A stretch of 64,000 nt of DNA, from contig NZ_JACJOU010000012.1 of NCBI RefSeq assembly GCF_014695725.1, forward strand, positions 62,001-126,000, read 5' to 3'. Positions 25,807-35,034 of this stretch are shown here, one piece after another (position 1 is the first letter of the stretch; every line of letters starts with the position of its first letter). Below the pieces are notes generated by a model. It did no database searches, was not told where the DNA came from, and saw only the letters and a program-made list of their open reading frames with translations. Origin of the DNA: Microcoleus sp. FACHB-672 (GTDB taxonomy: Bacteria > Cyanobacteriota > Cyanobacteriia > Cyanobacteriales > Oscillatoriaceae). The translations under genes and the position numbers were made by a program.

Positions 25807-26123
25807 CGCTATTTAAAGGAGGAGTGATGCACCGGCGCGACTCATTCAATACGATCAAGCGGATGCAGTATCGGTAGGAAAAAATGCCAATTTTATCGTC
25901 AATGAAAACGTAAAGACTTTAACAATCAGTAACAAATTTGATGTTACAAAACGTTGCGCCCAGAGTCGGCAGTCTTTGACGGTTAGATTCGCTAACGAAC
26001 TGTCTCAGCAGTGCCATCCCCAGTTATGCCGACAGGAGGGCTAAAACCGTAGCAACCAAGAGTGCAATAAGGTATAGTTGTCCCTGTAGCTTATTCGCCG
26101 CCGGCTCATTCACAGGAGGTTAT
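25807..26123. other. Intergenic, no gene seen
   Basis: About 315 bases between nrtR and the DHH gene. Apart from the AGGAGG ribosome site at the end, I see no supported feature, hairpin or repeat. Confidence 0.4.
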
Positions 26124-27062
26124 ATGCAAGCCAACGATAAAAAGTATAGATTAGTTACCCGCAGTGATTTTGATGGTCTTGTCTGTGCGGTTCTTTTAAA
26201 AGAACTCGATATGATCGATGAAATTAAATTTGTTCATCCTAAAGATATGCAGGATGGAAAAATTGAAATTACGAGTAGTGATATTACCACCAACTTGCCT
26301 TATGTAGAAGGTGCGTATTTGTCTTTCGATCACCATCTCAGCGAAACTATCAGAAATCAAGACAAAAAAGAAAACTATATTATTGATGCCCAAGCCCCTT
26401 CAGCCGCACGGGTTGTGTATAACTATTTTGGAGGTAAAGAAAAATTTCCCCAAATTGCAGAAGATATGATGGATGCGGTGGATAAATCTGATTCAGCGCA
26501 ATTTTTTAGGAATGAAGTTTTAAATCCGAAAGGTTGGGTACTTTTAAGCTTTTTGATGGATGCCCGAACAGGTTTAGGAAGATTTAAAGATTTTAGAATA
26601 TCCAACTATCAATTGATGATGGAATTGATTGATTATTGCAAAAATCACCCCATTGATGAAATTTTAGAACTGCCGGATGTACAAGATCGATTCAGTTTGT
26701 ATTTTGAACAAGAAGAAAAGTTTAAAGATCAAATTGAAAAATGCTCAAAAGTTTACGGAAACTTAGTGGTTTTAGATTTGAGAGATGAGGAAATCATTTA
26801 CGCCGGCAACCGATTTATGATTTATGCCCTGTTCCCAGATTGCAACATATCAACACACGTTCTCTGGGGACTGAAAAAGCAAAATACTGTGTTTGCCGTT
26901 GGCAAATCAATTTTTAAACGAACTTCAAACACGAACGTCGGAGAATTAATGTTGAAATACGGGGGCGGAGGCCATGAAAATGCCGGCACCTGCCAGATTG
27001 ATAATGATAAAGCTGAAAAAGTTTTAAAAGAGTTAATTGCTCAAATTAATTCAGATGGTTAA
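26124..27062 (+). CDS. DHH/DHHA1 family phosphoesterase (exopolyphosphatase-like)
   Basis: A 312-residue protein of the DHH superfamily. Asp15 and Asp17 in RSDFDG, Asp69-His70-His71 in SFDHHLS, and a conserved DAVDKSD near residue 120 form the di-metal site. The DHHA1 domain near the C-terminus has GGGGHENAGTCQ. Relatives cleave polyphosphate, pyrophosphate, oligoribonucleotides or cyclic dinucleotides; the exact substrate is not readable. A consensus AGGAGG lies upstream of the ATG. It ends before a convergent hairpin at 27071. Confidence 0.85.
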   Translation: MQANDKKYRLVTRSDFDGLVCAVLLKELDMIDEIKFVHPKDMQDGKIEITSSDITTNLPYVEGAYLSFDHHLSETIRNQDKKENYIIDAQAPSAARVVYNYFGGKEKFPQIAEDMMDAVDKSDSAQFFRNEVLNPKGWVLLSFLMDARTGLGRFKDFRISNYQLMMELIDYCKNHPIDEILELPDVQDRFSLYFEQEEKFKDQIEKCSKVYGNLVVLDLRDEEIIYAGNRFMIYALFPDCNISTHVLWGLKKQNTVFAVGKSIFKRTSNTNVGELMLKYGGGGHENAGTCQIDNDKAEKVLKELIAQINSDG

Positions 27063-27070
27063 TTTGAAGC

Positions 27071-27119
27071 AGGAAGGGTAGGGTTTCACGCCTTCTAATG
27101 ATGTGGCCTAACCCTTCCT
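27071..27119. terminator. Hairpin between convergent genes
   Basis: AGGAAGGGT pairs with ACCCTTCCT over nine base pairs with a 31-base loop. It lies between the stop of the DHH gene and that of the small minus-strand gene, so it probably ends both transcripts. Confidence 0.55.
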
Positions 27120-27122
27120 CTC

Positions 27123-27335
27123 TTACTCGCAAATTGCATTGATCCGGCTTTGCTGAACTGGGGTAAGCCGGTTGTAGACCTGCTTGATCTCCACATCCGT
27201 GTAATCTACAATGAGCGCGTGGAGTTCTGTGATGGTCTTAGCAGCGAGCATCCTGGCTTTTAAAGTCTCTAAACTGGTGAGTGCCGGCAGTTGATGGAGA
27301 GGCTGGGGAACAAGGGAAATAGACTGTTGAATCAT
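27123..27335 (-). CDS. 70-residue protein of unknown function
   Basis: From the ATG at 27335 it reads MIQQSISLVPQPL, then a Leu/Ala-rich helix (TLKARMLAAKTITELHALI), VDYTDVEIKQVYNRLTP and ends RINAICE. It looks like a small all-helical protein. The longer frame to 27389 adds a hydrophobic N-terminus but starts at GTG without a ribosome site. No family is recognised and the neighbours give no hint. Confidence 0.5.
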   Translation of the reverse strand: MIQQSISLVPQPLHQLPALTSLETLKARMLAAKTITELHALIVDYTDVEIKQVYNRLTPVQQSRINAICE

Positions 27336-27558
27336 GCTGGCACTCGAAGAAATAGCGTTGAACAAATAACAGAAGCTTACGCTAACCAATAAGTCGGCGC
27401 AGAAAAGCTATTGTAGCAAATCATGAAGAATGGTGGGTATGGCTTGGGCCGGCACAGCCTTTTTCAGGGTGCAGTTTTATGAGATAGAGCTGATTGGTAA
27501 AGAAAATCTCAACAGCATCCGATCTCGCTAGCATCGGGTTTAAGGTTTCAAATTGCTC

Positions 27559-28347
27559 TCAAGAAAAATCGTAACCGAATCGGATGTTGTCTTTCTCGAT
27601 GCCGTCGAGTACAACTTGGAGTCCACCCATCCGAATCATCCATTCAAGACGATGATCGCGGTACTCGCGTTTAAGTAGACCCTGCTCTAAAAAGCTCGAA
27701 AATTGCTCCAAGCCGGCAATAGACTCATTTGCTTCTTGAAGCGTTTCAGCAACGCTGGGACGTACCTTGACGCGCTCAAACCAATTGGCGAGTGGGGACC
27801 CGGCTGCCGGTGCTATCCCGAATGCGACGAATGACGTGTTGATAGAGGGAACAACACAAAGGTCACTCCAGCCAAAACCGTCGCCGTTGAACCATTCGCG
27901 ATCGCCAAGCTGCTTGGTTAGCCATTGCCAGCACCTTTCGGCCTGTTGTTTGGCATTCCCAACAATTGTTTCAGCCAGTTCACCCTTTGCGCGACCGAAA
28001 AAGTTAATTTCAACCAGTCCCCAGTTAATCGGCTCGTAATAAGTGTCCATAACTTCTTCAATCATACGGACGCGAGCGCGATCTGTGGGATTGCTGGGTA
28101 GCAGTGGGGGTGAAGACCATTTATCTTCAATGTACTCAAGAATGATTGTCGAGTCGAAAATTTTGGCATCGCCGTCAATGAAGGCCGGCATCTCCCTACG
28201 AGGATTGGCTTCTACGAACTCGCTGCCTCCAAATCCACCTCCACTCAAGTCAGGTGTCTTGGACTCAAACTCAATCCCCTTTTCGCGTAAGGCAATTTTG
28301 ATTTTCTGTGCATAGGGGGATAGCGGGTGTTCATAGAGGATCGTCAT
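27559..28347 (-). CDS. Glutathione S-transferase family protein
   Basis: A 262-residue GST-fold protein. The N-terminal thioredoxin-like half reads LYEHPLSPYAQKIKIALREKGIEFE, with NPRREMPAFIDGDAKIFDSTIILEYI as the glutathione gamma-glutamyl site (cis-Pro in MPAF, Ser in DST). The helical C-terminal half runs from about residue 85. No Cys sits at the usual N-terminal active site; Ser or Tyr could serve. Substrate unknown. It is divergent from a 35-residue membrane peptide. Confidence 0.87.
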   Translation of the reverse strand: MTILYEHPLSPYAQKIKIALREKGIEFESKTPDLSGGGFGGSEFVEANPRREMPAFIDGDAKIFDSTIILEYIEDKWSSPPLLPSNPTDRARVRMIEEVMDTYYEPINWGLVEINFFGRAKGELAETIVGNAKQQAERCWQWLTKQLGDREWFNGDGFGWSDLCVVPSINTSFVAFGIAPAAGSPLANWFERVKVRPSVAETLQEANESIAGLEQFSSFLEQGLLKREYRDHRLEWMIRMGGLQVVLDGIEKDNIRFGYDFS

Positions 28348-28434
28348 TGAGCAAATACTCCTTGAAATTATTTTTAACAGTGTATGATAGACGTTAAGGC
28401 AAAGGATAAATCGTCGTTGTAAGAGAAAGTAGCG

Positions 28435-28542
28435 ATGGGTGAATTTACAGCAGTTGATGTGGTGCCCTTAGGGCTGACTCTGTTAGCTACAATTGGGTTT
28501 TTAATACTCGGATGGCAAGCTTTGCAAGCTTTGAAAAAATAA
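28435..28542 (+). CDS. 35-residue single-helix membrane peptide
   Basis: The frame MGEFTAVDVVPLGLTLLATI continues into GFLILGWQALQALKK. There is one transmembrane helix with an acidic N-terminal and a basic C-terminal side, the shape of small photosynthetic or respiratory complex subunits in cyanobacteria. I compared it from memory with PetG, PetL, PetN, PetM, PsbM and PsaM and it matches none. The ribosome site is weak. It lies divergent from the GST gene. Confidence 0.5.
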   Translation: MGEFTAVDVVPLGLTLLATIGFLILGWQALQALKK

Positions 28543-28658
28543 ATTAACAATGCCGGCTCCTCCAACAAGAAATCAAAAGTAAGGCTGAGTTTGTCAACAG
28601 GCGCAAACTAAAGTGTTTGTCTTTAATGCCGGCAGCTATTTTTTCAATTAATAAAATT

Positions 28659-29033
28659 TCACGAATTAACAGATTCTAATGTCAGCACCCCAGCCGGCAT
28701 ATCTGCGACTAAGCGGCGAGTTTTTAACCACTGACGACCGATTAAAAATTCTGGAATGCCGGCACCCACATTGACAGGAATATCAAACTCCTGTCCATCT
28801 ATTCGCACTTTTCCTAAATAGATATCAAAATCTACATCTCCCTGTGCTGTTCGCATCGTTTGCGGCGCAATATAAATCCAACCAAGCTCCTCTAAATCCT
28901 GCTCGTTCATCGCTAACCAGCCTGAAAAACCTGTATCTAACAACGCATCAACTGACACTTCCAAGCCATTAGCAGCAATCAACTCAATTTCAAAAAATAG
29001 CTCATCATCATCGGTAAACCTGCCCTCGATCAT
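28659..29033 (-). CDS. Retropepsin-like aspartic protease (clan AA)
   Basis: About 124 residues. LLDTGFSGWLAM carries the Asp-Thr-Gly active-site triad of single-domain aspartic proteases, which act as dimers, and FLIGRQWLK near the C-terminus matches the second conserved block. The start at 29033 overlaps the upstream stop (ATGA), so the two are translated together. Such pairs are frequent in cyanobacterial genomes with no known job; a role in cleaving or neutralising the partner protein is speculation. Confidence 0.75.
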   Translation of the reverse strand: MIEGRFTDDDELFFEIELIAANGLEVSVDALLDTGFSGWLAMNEQDLEELGWIYIAPQTMRTAQGDVDFDIYLGKVRIDGQEFDIPVNVGAGIPEFLIGRQWLKTRRLVADMPAGVLTLESVNS

Positions 29034-29347
29034 ATCGTGCCACACACCCCTGTCTGATTAATATGGAAAACGTGTATTTTAGCATTCGGGTGCTTTTGAT
29101 GCGCTATTTGTACGACCGCTAATTCATCCTGATCAATGAAATAATCCCCACTATTTGGTTCAACTGCCATATACCAGTTGTAGTGAGTTTTAATTAACTC
29201 AGGCTGAACTCGATCAAAAATTACTTTGCAGCGCTGGCGAAATGCTGCTCTTTCTGCGTACCACTGATCGATCTCTTCTTGAGACTTAGTAGATTCTGTA
29301 GATAATCTTCCCCGCCGGACTGTGCGAATCTGCTCTGTTTCAGTCAT
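29030..29347 (-). CDS. Conserved small protein paired with retropepsin
   Basis: 105 residues from the ATG at 29347, chosen because GAAGGAG lies about ten bases upstream; a longer frame to 29479 has no such site. Sequence features are a basic N-terminal TVRRGRLSTES, FRQRCKVIFDRVQPELIKTH and GDYFIDQDELAVVQIAHQ. No family name is certain. It overlaps the retropepsin gene by four bases. The small, charged two-gene layout resembles toxin-antitoxin operons, but nothing in the sequence proves that. Confidence 0.65.
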   Translation of the reverse strand: MTETEQIRTVRRGRLSTESTKSQEEIDQWYAERAAFRQRCKVIFDRVQPELIKTHYNWYMAVEPNSGDYFIDQDELAVVQIAHQKHPNAKIHVFHINQTGVCGTI

Positions 29348-29540
29348 GGGTAGTTCTCCTTCTTCCCTCAAAGTCTCTGTTTTCTTATTATCGCTGATCT
29401 CTGATAAATTCAGCAAAAGGGCTTTCTTAAGCGTTGAAAAAAAATGAAATTTAACCATTTTGCCGGCGCTCTCGTGCAAGGTTGAATAACATTAAAGTCT
29501 CGCTATTTACAAGCAGTTGAAACTACATCAGAAATGACTG

Positions 29541-29571
29541 GAAAAATTGAAGGGTGGGCAGTTCCCACCCT
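29541..29571 (-). terminator. Terminator downstream of dxs
   Basis: AGGGTGGG and CCCACCCT form a perfect eight-base-pair stem with a five-base loop, followed on the minus strand by TCAATTTTT. Lies about 40 bases beyond the dxs stop. Confidence 0.7.
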
Positions 29572-29612
29572 AGGTTTTTAACGCTTGCGTTATCTTGCGT
29601 TAAAAGATTTTC

Positions 29613-31520
29613 TTAACTGCTAACCGCAGAAAGCTGAGGGCTGAGAGACATCCGTACTCGTTCGGCAATTTGAGGAGGTGTTAAACCCAACTCCGCCATT
29701 GATTGTTCAGCAGTTGCGTGCTCGACTAAAATATCGGGAACACCAATTCGCATCACCGGCACCACGACATTCAGATCCATCAGCGCTTCCATCACTGCTG
29801 AACCAAAACCGCTCATGGTGCAGCCTTCTTCTAAGGTGACAACCCGCCCAATTCGCTTCGCCAACGGTGCAATTAATTCTGTATCCAAAGGCTTGACAAA
29901 ACGCGCATTAATCACCGTTGCTTCAATGCCATGCTCGCTGAGAATTTCAGCCACCTGCATCGCCGGCTGTACCATTGAGCCATAGCCGATTAGTAGCACA
30001 TCGTCGCCATGACGCAGCAGTTCCCCCTTACCGATGGGCAAATCCTCCCAACCTTCTTCCAACAGCGGCACACCGTAGCCATTGCCACGGGGGTAGCGCA
30101 TGGTAATCGGGCCGGCAGTGTAATTAATGCCGGTGGCCACCATTCGCTGCAATTCCGCCTCATCCTTGGGTGCCATTAGCACCATATTAGGAAGGCAGCG
30201 CAGAGAGGCAATATCGTACATTCCTTGGTGAGTTGGGCCATCTGCACCCACAATGCCGGCCCGATCCAAGCAGAAGAACACCGGCAGGTTTTGAATACAA
30301 ATATCGTGGACGACTTGGTCGTAAGCGCGTTGCGCGAAGGTAGAATAAATCGCCACAACCGGACGCATTCCCTCACACGCCATACCGGCAGCCAGGGTAA
30401 CGGCGTGCTGTTCGGCAATGCCTACATCAATATATTGCTTCGGCAACTTCGCTTGTAGCTTATCTAAGCCGGTGCCGGTGGCCATTGCTGCGGTGATGCC
30501 AACGACTTTAGGATTGTCTTCGGCGATTTTAATCAGGGTGTGGGCGAAGACTTTGGAGTAGCTGGGGGGTTTGGGCTTGCTAGAGGGAACTGCCTTGCCG
30601 GTTGCCAGATTAAAGGGATTTTGGGCGTGATACCCAACTTGGTCTTTTTCTGCGATCGCATACCCTTTCCCTTTCGTCGTCGCCACATGAAGCAAAACCG
30701 GCCCTGGTATCTTGTGCGCCTGCTTGAAGGTAGCGATCAGTTCCTCCAGGTTATGGCCATCCACGGGACCCATATAGGTAAAGCCGAGTTCCTCAAACAC
30801 AGCGCCTACTTTGGGCACAGCTAAGCGCTTCATCCCTTCCTTCAGCCGTTCCATTTCGGGGGAGAATGTCTCACCGACAAAAGGAATATGTTTGAACTGT
30901 TCCTCTAGGTTATCCGTGAGGAACTGCATCGGCGGCGAAAGGCGCATCTTGTTGAGGTAGCGGGGAATTGCACCAACGTTGGGCGAGATGGACATCTCGT
31001 TGTCGTTGAGGACAACCAGCAGGTTTGTTTTCGGCAAATGACCGGCATGATTGATCGCTTCGAGTGCCATGCCGCCAGTTAGTGCACCATCCCCAATCAC
31101 TGAAACCACTTTGAAGTTTTCGCCCTTGAGGTCCCGCGCTAAAGCCATGCCTAAGCCGGCTGAAATGCTCGTGGAAGCGTGGCCGGCACCAAAATGGTCA
31201 AATTTGCTCTCACAGCGCTTGAGATAGCCGGCAATCCCATCTTTTTGCCGCAGTGTGTGGAAGTGGTTATAACGACCTGTTATCAATTTGTGTGGATAGG
31301 CTTGGTGGCCAACATCCCAAATGACTTTATCGCGATCAAGGTCTAATGTTTGGTAAAGCGCTAAAGTTAGTTCCACGACGCCCAAACCAGGGCCAAGGTG
31401 TCCCCCACTGGCGGCAACGGTTTGCAGATGCTTTTCCCTAATTTGACGAGCAATTTGCTCAAGTTGAAGGATTGATAAACCGTGCAACTGGTTCGGGTGA
31501 GTCAGTTCGCTTAGATGCAT
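29613..31520 (-). CDS. dxs: 1-deoxy-D-xylulose-5-phosphate synthase
   Basis: Thiamine-diphosphate enzyme that condenses pyruvate and glyceraldehyde-3-phosphate, the entry step of the MEP isoprenoid pathway feeding carotenoids, phytol and quinones. The N-terminal [21 protein letters not shown] and [16 protein letters not shown], the ThDP motif [18 protein letters not shown] (about 147) with NDN, and the transketolase-type [15 protein letters not shown] (about 425) are all present. The C-terminal domain has MRYPRGNG and FVKPLD. Length (635) is normal. It is flanked by gaps and ends at its own terminator, so it is probably monocistronic. Confidence 0.96.
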   Translation of the reverse strand: MHLSELTHPNQLHGLSILQLEQIARQIREKHLQTVAASGGHLGPGLGVVELTLALYQTLDLDRDKVIWDVGHQAYPHKLITGRYNHFHTLRQKDGIAGYLKRCESKFDHFGAGHASTSISAGLGMALARDLKGENFKVVSVIGDGALTGGMALEAINHAGHLPKTNLLVVLNDNEMSISPNVGAIPRYLNKMRLSPPMQFLTDNLEEQFKHIPFVGETFSPEMERLKEGMKRLAVPKVGAVFEELGFTYMGPVDGHNLEELIATFKQAHKIPGPVLLHVATTKGKGYAIAEKDQVGYHAQNPFNLATGKAVPSSKPKPPSYSKVFAHTLIKIAEDNPKVVGITAAMATGTGLDKLQAKLPKQYIDVGIAEQHAVTLAAGMACEGMRPVVAIYSTFAQRAYDQVVHDICIQNLPVFFCLDRAGIVGADGPTHQGMYDIASLRCLPNMVLMAPKDEAELQRMVATGINYTAGPITMRYPRGNGYGVPLLEEGWEDLPIGKGELLRHGDDVLLIGYGSMVQPAMQVAEILSEHGIEATVINARFVKPLDTELIAPLAKRIGRVVTLEEGCTMSGFGSAVMEALMDLNVVVPVMRIGVPDILVEHATAEQSMAELGLTPPQIAERVRMSLSPQLSAVSS

Positions 31521-31799
31521 ATTATCTATTACTCGCTAGGTGATCATGCTTACTGCCAGTCGAAAAAGTAGGAGCGACTTTAATCAGTTCGCCCCACACT
31601 TGTATCCCGTACCAATGCCGGCAGCGGTTGAGGTCGGGTTGGTGGCTCCGAAATCTAGATTAAATCAGTCCCACTCGATCTATCAGGATAGTATAGGAGC
31701 TTGGTGGACATCTTCATCAATCGATCCCTGGAGAGTGCTGAGAAGAAGAGGGAGAGCGGAAAAAATTAAGAAATTTGTGTTAAGAAAATGAGACAATTA
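31521..31799. other. Upstream region of dxs
   Basis: About 280 bases between the dxs start and the permease stop. An open plus-strand frame here (31540-31791) has no ribosome site or recognisable sequence and I discount it. The dxs promoter should lie here. Confidence 0.4.
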
Positions 31800-32744
31800 T
31801 TAGTCGCGACTTTCTTTAATATAAGGCGTGCCGAGTGCGGCGGGGGGTGTTGATTTCCCCGCTAATCCGATTAAGGCTAAAAGTGCGACACAATAAGGCA
31901 GCATTACCAAGAATTGATAAGGAATGTTGAGATTAAAAGCTTGAATTCGCAATTGCAACGCTTCTGTTGCACCGAATAACAAGCAAGCAAAGAGAGTGCT
32001 AACGGGATGCCATCTGCCAAAAATCAGTGCAGCTAGTGCGATAAAACCTTTGCCGGCACTCATATCTTCCGCAAAAAATCTGACATGAACCAACGTTAAA
32101 TAAGCGCCTCCTAAACCCGACAGACAGCCACTAATGATCACACTGAGATAACGGATCAGCGTGACAGGAACCCCGGCTGTATCAGCAGCACGGGGATACT
32201 CTCCAACTGCTCTCAGGGATAAACCAAGGCTGGTGTGAAATAAAATATAGGTGCTGATAGGAACCAGAAAAAATAAAAAGTAGACAAGCGGATCTTGATT
32301 AAAGAATAAGGCACCAAAGATGGGTAAGTTTTTTAAACCGGCAATCCCGATTAATTCAAGTCCGGGGAGTTGCTGATTGCTGCCACCGCTAAACACAATT
32401 CTCGCTAAGAAAGCAGTTAAGCCGGCAGCCGCTAAATTAATCGCTAATCCCGATACTAATTGATTGACTCGGAGTGTGACACAGAGATAGGCATGGAGTA
32501 AACCAATCATTCCTGCGGCAACAAATGCTGCGAGAATTCCTGCCCAGACATTACCTGTATAAAAAGCTGCCGCTGCACTAGCAAAAGCGCCGGTTAACAG
32601 CATTCCTTCTAGCGCAATATTGATCACCCCAGAACGTTCTGAGAAAAGTCCTCCCAATGCGGCGAAAGCTAAGGGGATAGATAGGCGCAAGCTTGCGACT
32701 AAGTAATCGGAAAAAAAGATTAAGTTGGCGTTGGGTTGGTTCAT
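31800..32744 (-). CDS. Nucleoside ABC transporter permease (YufQ/NupC-like)
   Basis: A 314-residue membrane permease with eight or more helices. [31 protein letters not shown]-like sequence (here [17 protein letters not shown] then [17 protein letters not shown]) is the hallmark of the BMP-family importer permease pair. The EAA-like loop [18 protein letters not shown] contacts the ATPase. Together with the gene at 32871, the ATPase at 35035 and the lipoprotein at 37098 it forms a purine nucleoside uptake system. The 126 bases to the upstream permease are filled with repeat sequence. Confidence 0.88.
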   Translation of the reverse strand: [314 protein letters not shown]

Positions 32745-32751
32745 TATTTTT

Positions 32752-32893
32752 AACCGCAGATAAACGCAGATGTGCGCGGATGATTATTTGCGTTAAATTT
32801 GGGATTTTTTCGGATTTTTTAACCACAGATGCACACAGATAAACACAGATGGATGGAGTTATTATCTACGTTAATCTGCGTTAATCTGCGGTT
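32752..32893. repeat. Interspersed repeat with inverted AACCGCAGAT arms
   Basis: The left arm (32752-32771) and right arm (32874-32893) match as inverted copies at 19 of 20 positions, built from AACCGCAGAT and AACGCAGAT words. Between them lie degenerate ACACAGAT copies. The right arm runs into the end of the upstream permease gene and supplies its last codons and stop. Confidence 0.75.
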
Positions 32894-33929
32894 GTTTTAT
32901 TCCAATCTTTAACTCTAGGGCGAAACCGATGGCAATGAACAGAATCGTTAATCCCTGAATCGCATAAACCACCGTCACCGGCACCCCAGCGCTGCGCTGC
33001 ATGACATTTGCGCCACTGCGAAGCGCCGCAAAAAATAGGGAGGCAAGCACAACACCGGCTATATTTCCGCGACTCAAAAAGGCGATCGCAATCGCGTCGA
33101 AGCCGTAACCACCGGAAAATTGGGCGAAAAGCCGGTATTTCACCCCCATCACTTCTCCCGCGCCGGCTAACCCGGCTAAACCCCCTGCTAACGCCATGAC
33201 GAGGGTGATTGTGCGTTTAACAGAAATGCCGGCATATTGTGCGGCAATGGGGTTCAATCCCACGGCTGTAATTTGATAACCGAGGGGGGATCTTTGCAAA
33301 ATCAACCATAAAATTACCGCTGCAATTAGCCCAATTAAGATGCCGGCATGGGCTAAACTCCCAGGCAAAATAACCGGCAGTTGGGCAGATTTTGCAATGG
33401 GGGCGGTGTAAGGGCTGGGTGCGCCTTTTTCCATCAGCGGCCCTTGTACAAGATATCCAATAAAGTTTAATGCAATATAATTGAGCAGCAGTGTTGTAAT
33501 CACTTCATTCACGCCGCGCACTGCTTTGAGATAGCCGGGAATAAAACCCCAAAATCCCCCTAGCAAAAATCCGGCTAGCAGCGCTAAAGGGATATGAATA
33601 AAAGCCGGCAATCCTGGCAAGTACAACCCTGCGATCGCACTTCCCAAACCGCCCAGATAAATCTGTCCTTCGCCGCCAATATTGAGCTGTCCTCCCCGCA
33701 ATGCTAGCAACACGCCTAAACTGGTTAAGAGTAGCGGTGCCCATTTGGTGAGAGTGTTGCCAAATCCAAAGTAAGTTGTTAGAGATTCTTGAAATAGGGC
33801 GCTATAGGCATTGAGTGGATTTGCGCCGGCTAAAACGATCAAGCCGGCACCCACTAGCAGCGCTGCGATGATCGCCACAACCGGCGATAGAAGTGGCAAT
33901 AAAATAGGCGGAATACGAGCGAATCTCAT
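32871..33929 (-). CDS. Nucleoside ABC transporter permease (YufP/NupB-like)
   Basis: A 352-residue permease partner with the family pattern: GAGLIVLAGANPLNAYSALF near the N-terminus, ALRGGQLNIGGEGQIYLGGL (about residue 80), and the coupling loop GYQITAVGLNPIAAQYAGISV (about 215). About nine helices. It would pair with the permease at 31800 to form the channel for nucleosides. Its last residues, QPQINAD and the stop, are encoded by an interspersed repeat arm, so the original C-terminus was probably replaced or extended. A gap with a small minus-strand gene separates it from the ATPase gene. Confidence 0.88.
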   Translation of the reverse strand: MRFARIPPILLPLLSPVVAIIAALLVGAGLIVLAGANPLNAYSALFQESLTTYFGFGNTLTKWAPLLLTSLGVLLALRGGQLNIGGEGQIYLGGLGSAIAGLYLPGLPAFIHIPLALLAGFLLGGFWGFIPGYLKAVRGVNEVITTLLLNYIALNFIGYLVQGPLMEKGAPSPYTAPIAKSAQLPVILPGSLAHAGILIGLIAAVILWLILQRSPLGYQITAVGLNPIAAQYAGISVKRTITLVMALAGGLAGLAGAGEVMGVKYRLFAQFSGGYGFDAIAIAFLSRGNIAGVVLASLFFAALRSGANVMQRSAGVPVTVVYAIQGLTILFIAIGFALELKIGIKQPQINAD

Positions 33930-34077
33930 AATTTTGCCCTGAAATCAGGTTCGCTCATATTACCTTTATCTGTATGGACAGCAAAAGCTTTAGATGCCGG
34001 CACCAACAAAATTAGAAGTGTTTGTTAGTTTAGACTTCAATTGCCCTTAACCTTCAATTCAGTTTCCGCAATAGTTT

Positions 34078-34281
34078 CTAAGCCGGCATTTCTTCGTGAC
34101 AGTAGCTGCAAAACCAGTAAAGTCCTGCGGATCGTATCTGACGCACTAAAGTGTTTGAGCAGCAAGGGCAAATACGCGTCATTGTCATAGACTGATCAAG
34201 GGTTTTCGCTTCATCCCCTTCGCCCGCCTCGGTTTCCGGGTTAGTCAGCCCTTCAATTTGATTGATGAATAGAGCTGTCAT
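34078..34281 (-). CDS. 67-residue zinc-ribbon protein
   Basis: The C-terminal half reads RICPCCSNTLVRQIRSAGLY then WFCSYCHEEMPA. The pairs CPCC and CSYC are about 20 residues apart and should bind one zinc ion. The N-terminal half is acidic and low in structure. It has the look of small cyanobacterial zinc-ribbon proteins of unknown role. It interrupts the nucleoside transporter locus together with the divergent gene at 34570. Confidence 0.6.
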   Translation of the reverse strand: MTALFINQIEGLTNPETEAGEGDEAKTLDQSMTMTRICPCCSNTLVRQIRSAGLYWFCSYCHEEMPA

Positions 34282-34325
34282 GGTACAAACCCGATAGGTA
34301 AATCGTATTTTCAGTATAAACCACC

Positions 34326-34355
34326 TTGACTATAAAATAGGGACTTTGTTATAAT
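34326..34355 (+). promoter_or_regulatory. Near-consensus sigma-70 promoter
   Basis: TTGACT (34326-34331) and TATAAT (34350-34355) are 18 bases apart. Transcription should begin near 34362, leaving about 200 bases of leader before the small gene at 34570. This is the best promoter match I saw in the window. Confidence 0.7.
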
Positions 34356-34569
34356 CCCGCCTTTTCGTGTTATGTTATGGAAATACTCTCTAGCGGTCGG
34401 GTAAGTAAGGTGCAGGACTGGATTTTGCCGGCCCCAGCGCAAAGAGTTATCAAAGTGACAGCGAATCACGGCAGCATCGGCAATAATAGTGGCTCAATCG
34501 CACTGTGCGGAGCAACAGCATCCGCGCTGAAGACAGCTAGCCGATCCAAAACAATAAGGGTAAATAAAA

Positions 34570-34776
34570 ATGAAAATTCAAGCAATGGATGTTCAGATCG
34601 GAGATCGCATCTTCGCCTATTGCCACCAGAGGAGGCAGACTTGCACGGTGCAAGAGGTACTACAGTCAACCCAGAATAATATTACCTTGACCGTTTCCAC
34701 TGCGATGCGTTATCGACGAGCCACCTCATGCGTTGTTCAATTCCGTCGTGATGCTTTTGTTGAATTAGCTGTTTAA
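34570..34776 (+). CDS. 68-residue protein of unknown function
   Basis: Reads MKIQAMDVQIGDRIFAYCHQ then RQTCTVQEVLQSTQNNITLTVST and an Arg-rich end. The DVQIGDRI opening followed by strands resembles small beta-barrel domains, possibly nucleic-acid binding, but that is a guess. It follows a strong promoter by about 200 bases. A purine-rich AATAAGGGTAAATAAAA precedes the ATG. An overlapping frame from 34377 seems less likely. Confidence 0.5.
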   Translation: MKIQAMDVQIGDRIFAYCHQRRQTCTVQEVLQSTQNNITLTVSTAMRYRRATSCVVQFRRDAFVELAV

Positions 34777-35034
34777 AATTTATATTCAACAACAGCAATG
34801 ATTCGCGATAGCTGTTGTTCATTGTTAGCTAGCTAGCTTAAAAAACTTACTTTGCAAATCAATATCGCTCAATTTTAACAGGTTGTGTTCGCGTAGCGTG
34901 TTGCAAAGTAACCTATCGCTTTTATCGCTTATTAGACTTCTGGCAAAGGATGTGCGGACTTTTTAGATTTTTACCAGAGGTCTACTCAGCCGGCTCTGCA
35001 AAGGCAATTTTCGTCAGGGTAAAATAGCATTTTC

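Noticed and set aside
31540-31791. 83-codon plus-strand frame upstream of dxs
   Set aside because: It occupies the dxs promoter region, has no ribosome site and no protein-like pattern.
34377-34679. 100-codon frame after the strong promoter
   Set aside because: Lacks a ribosome site, has Ser/Arg-rich random-looking sequence, and overlaps the better-supported 68-residue gene.
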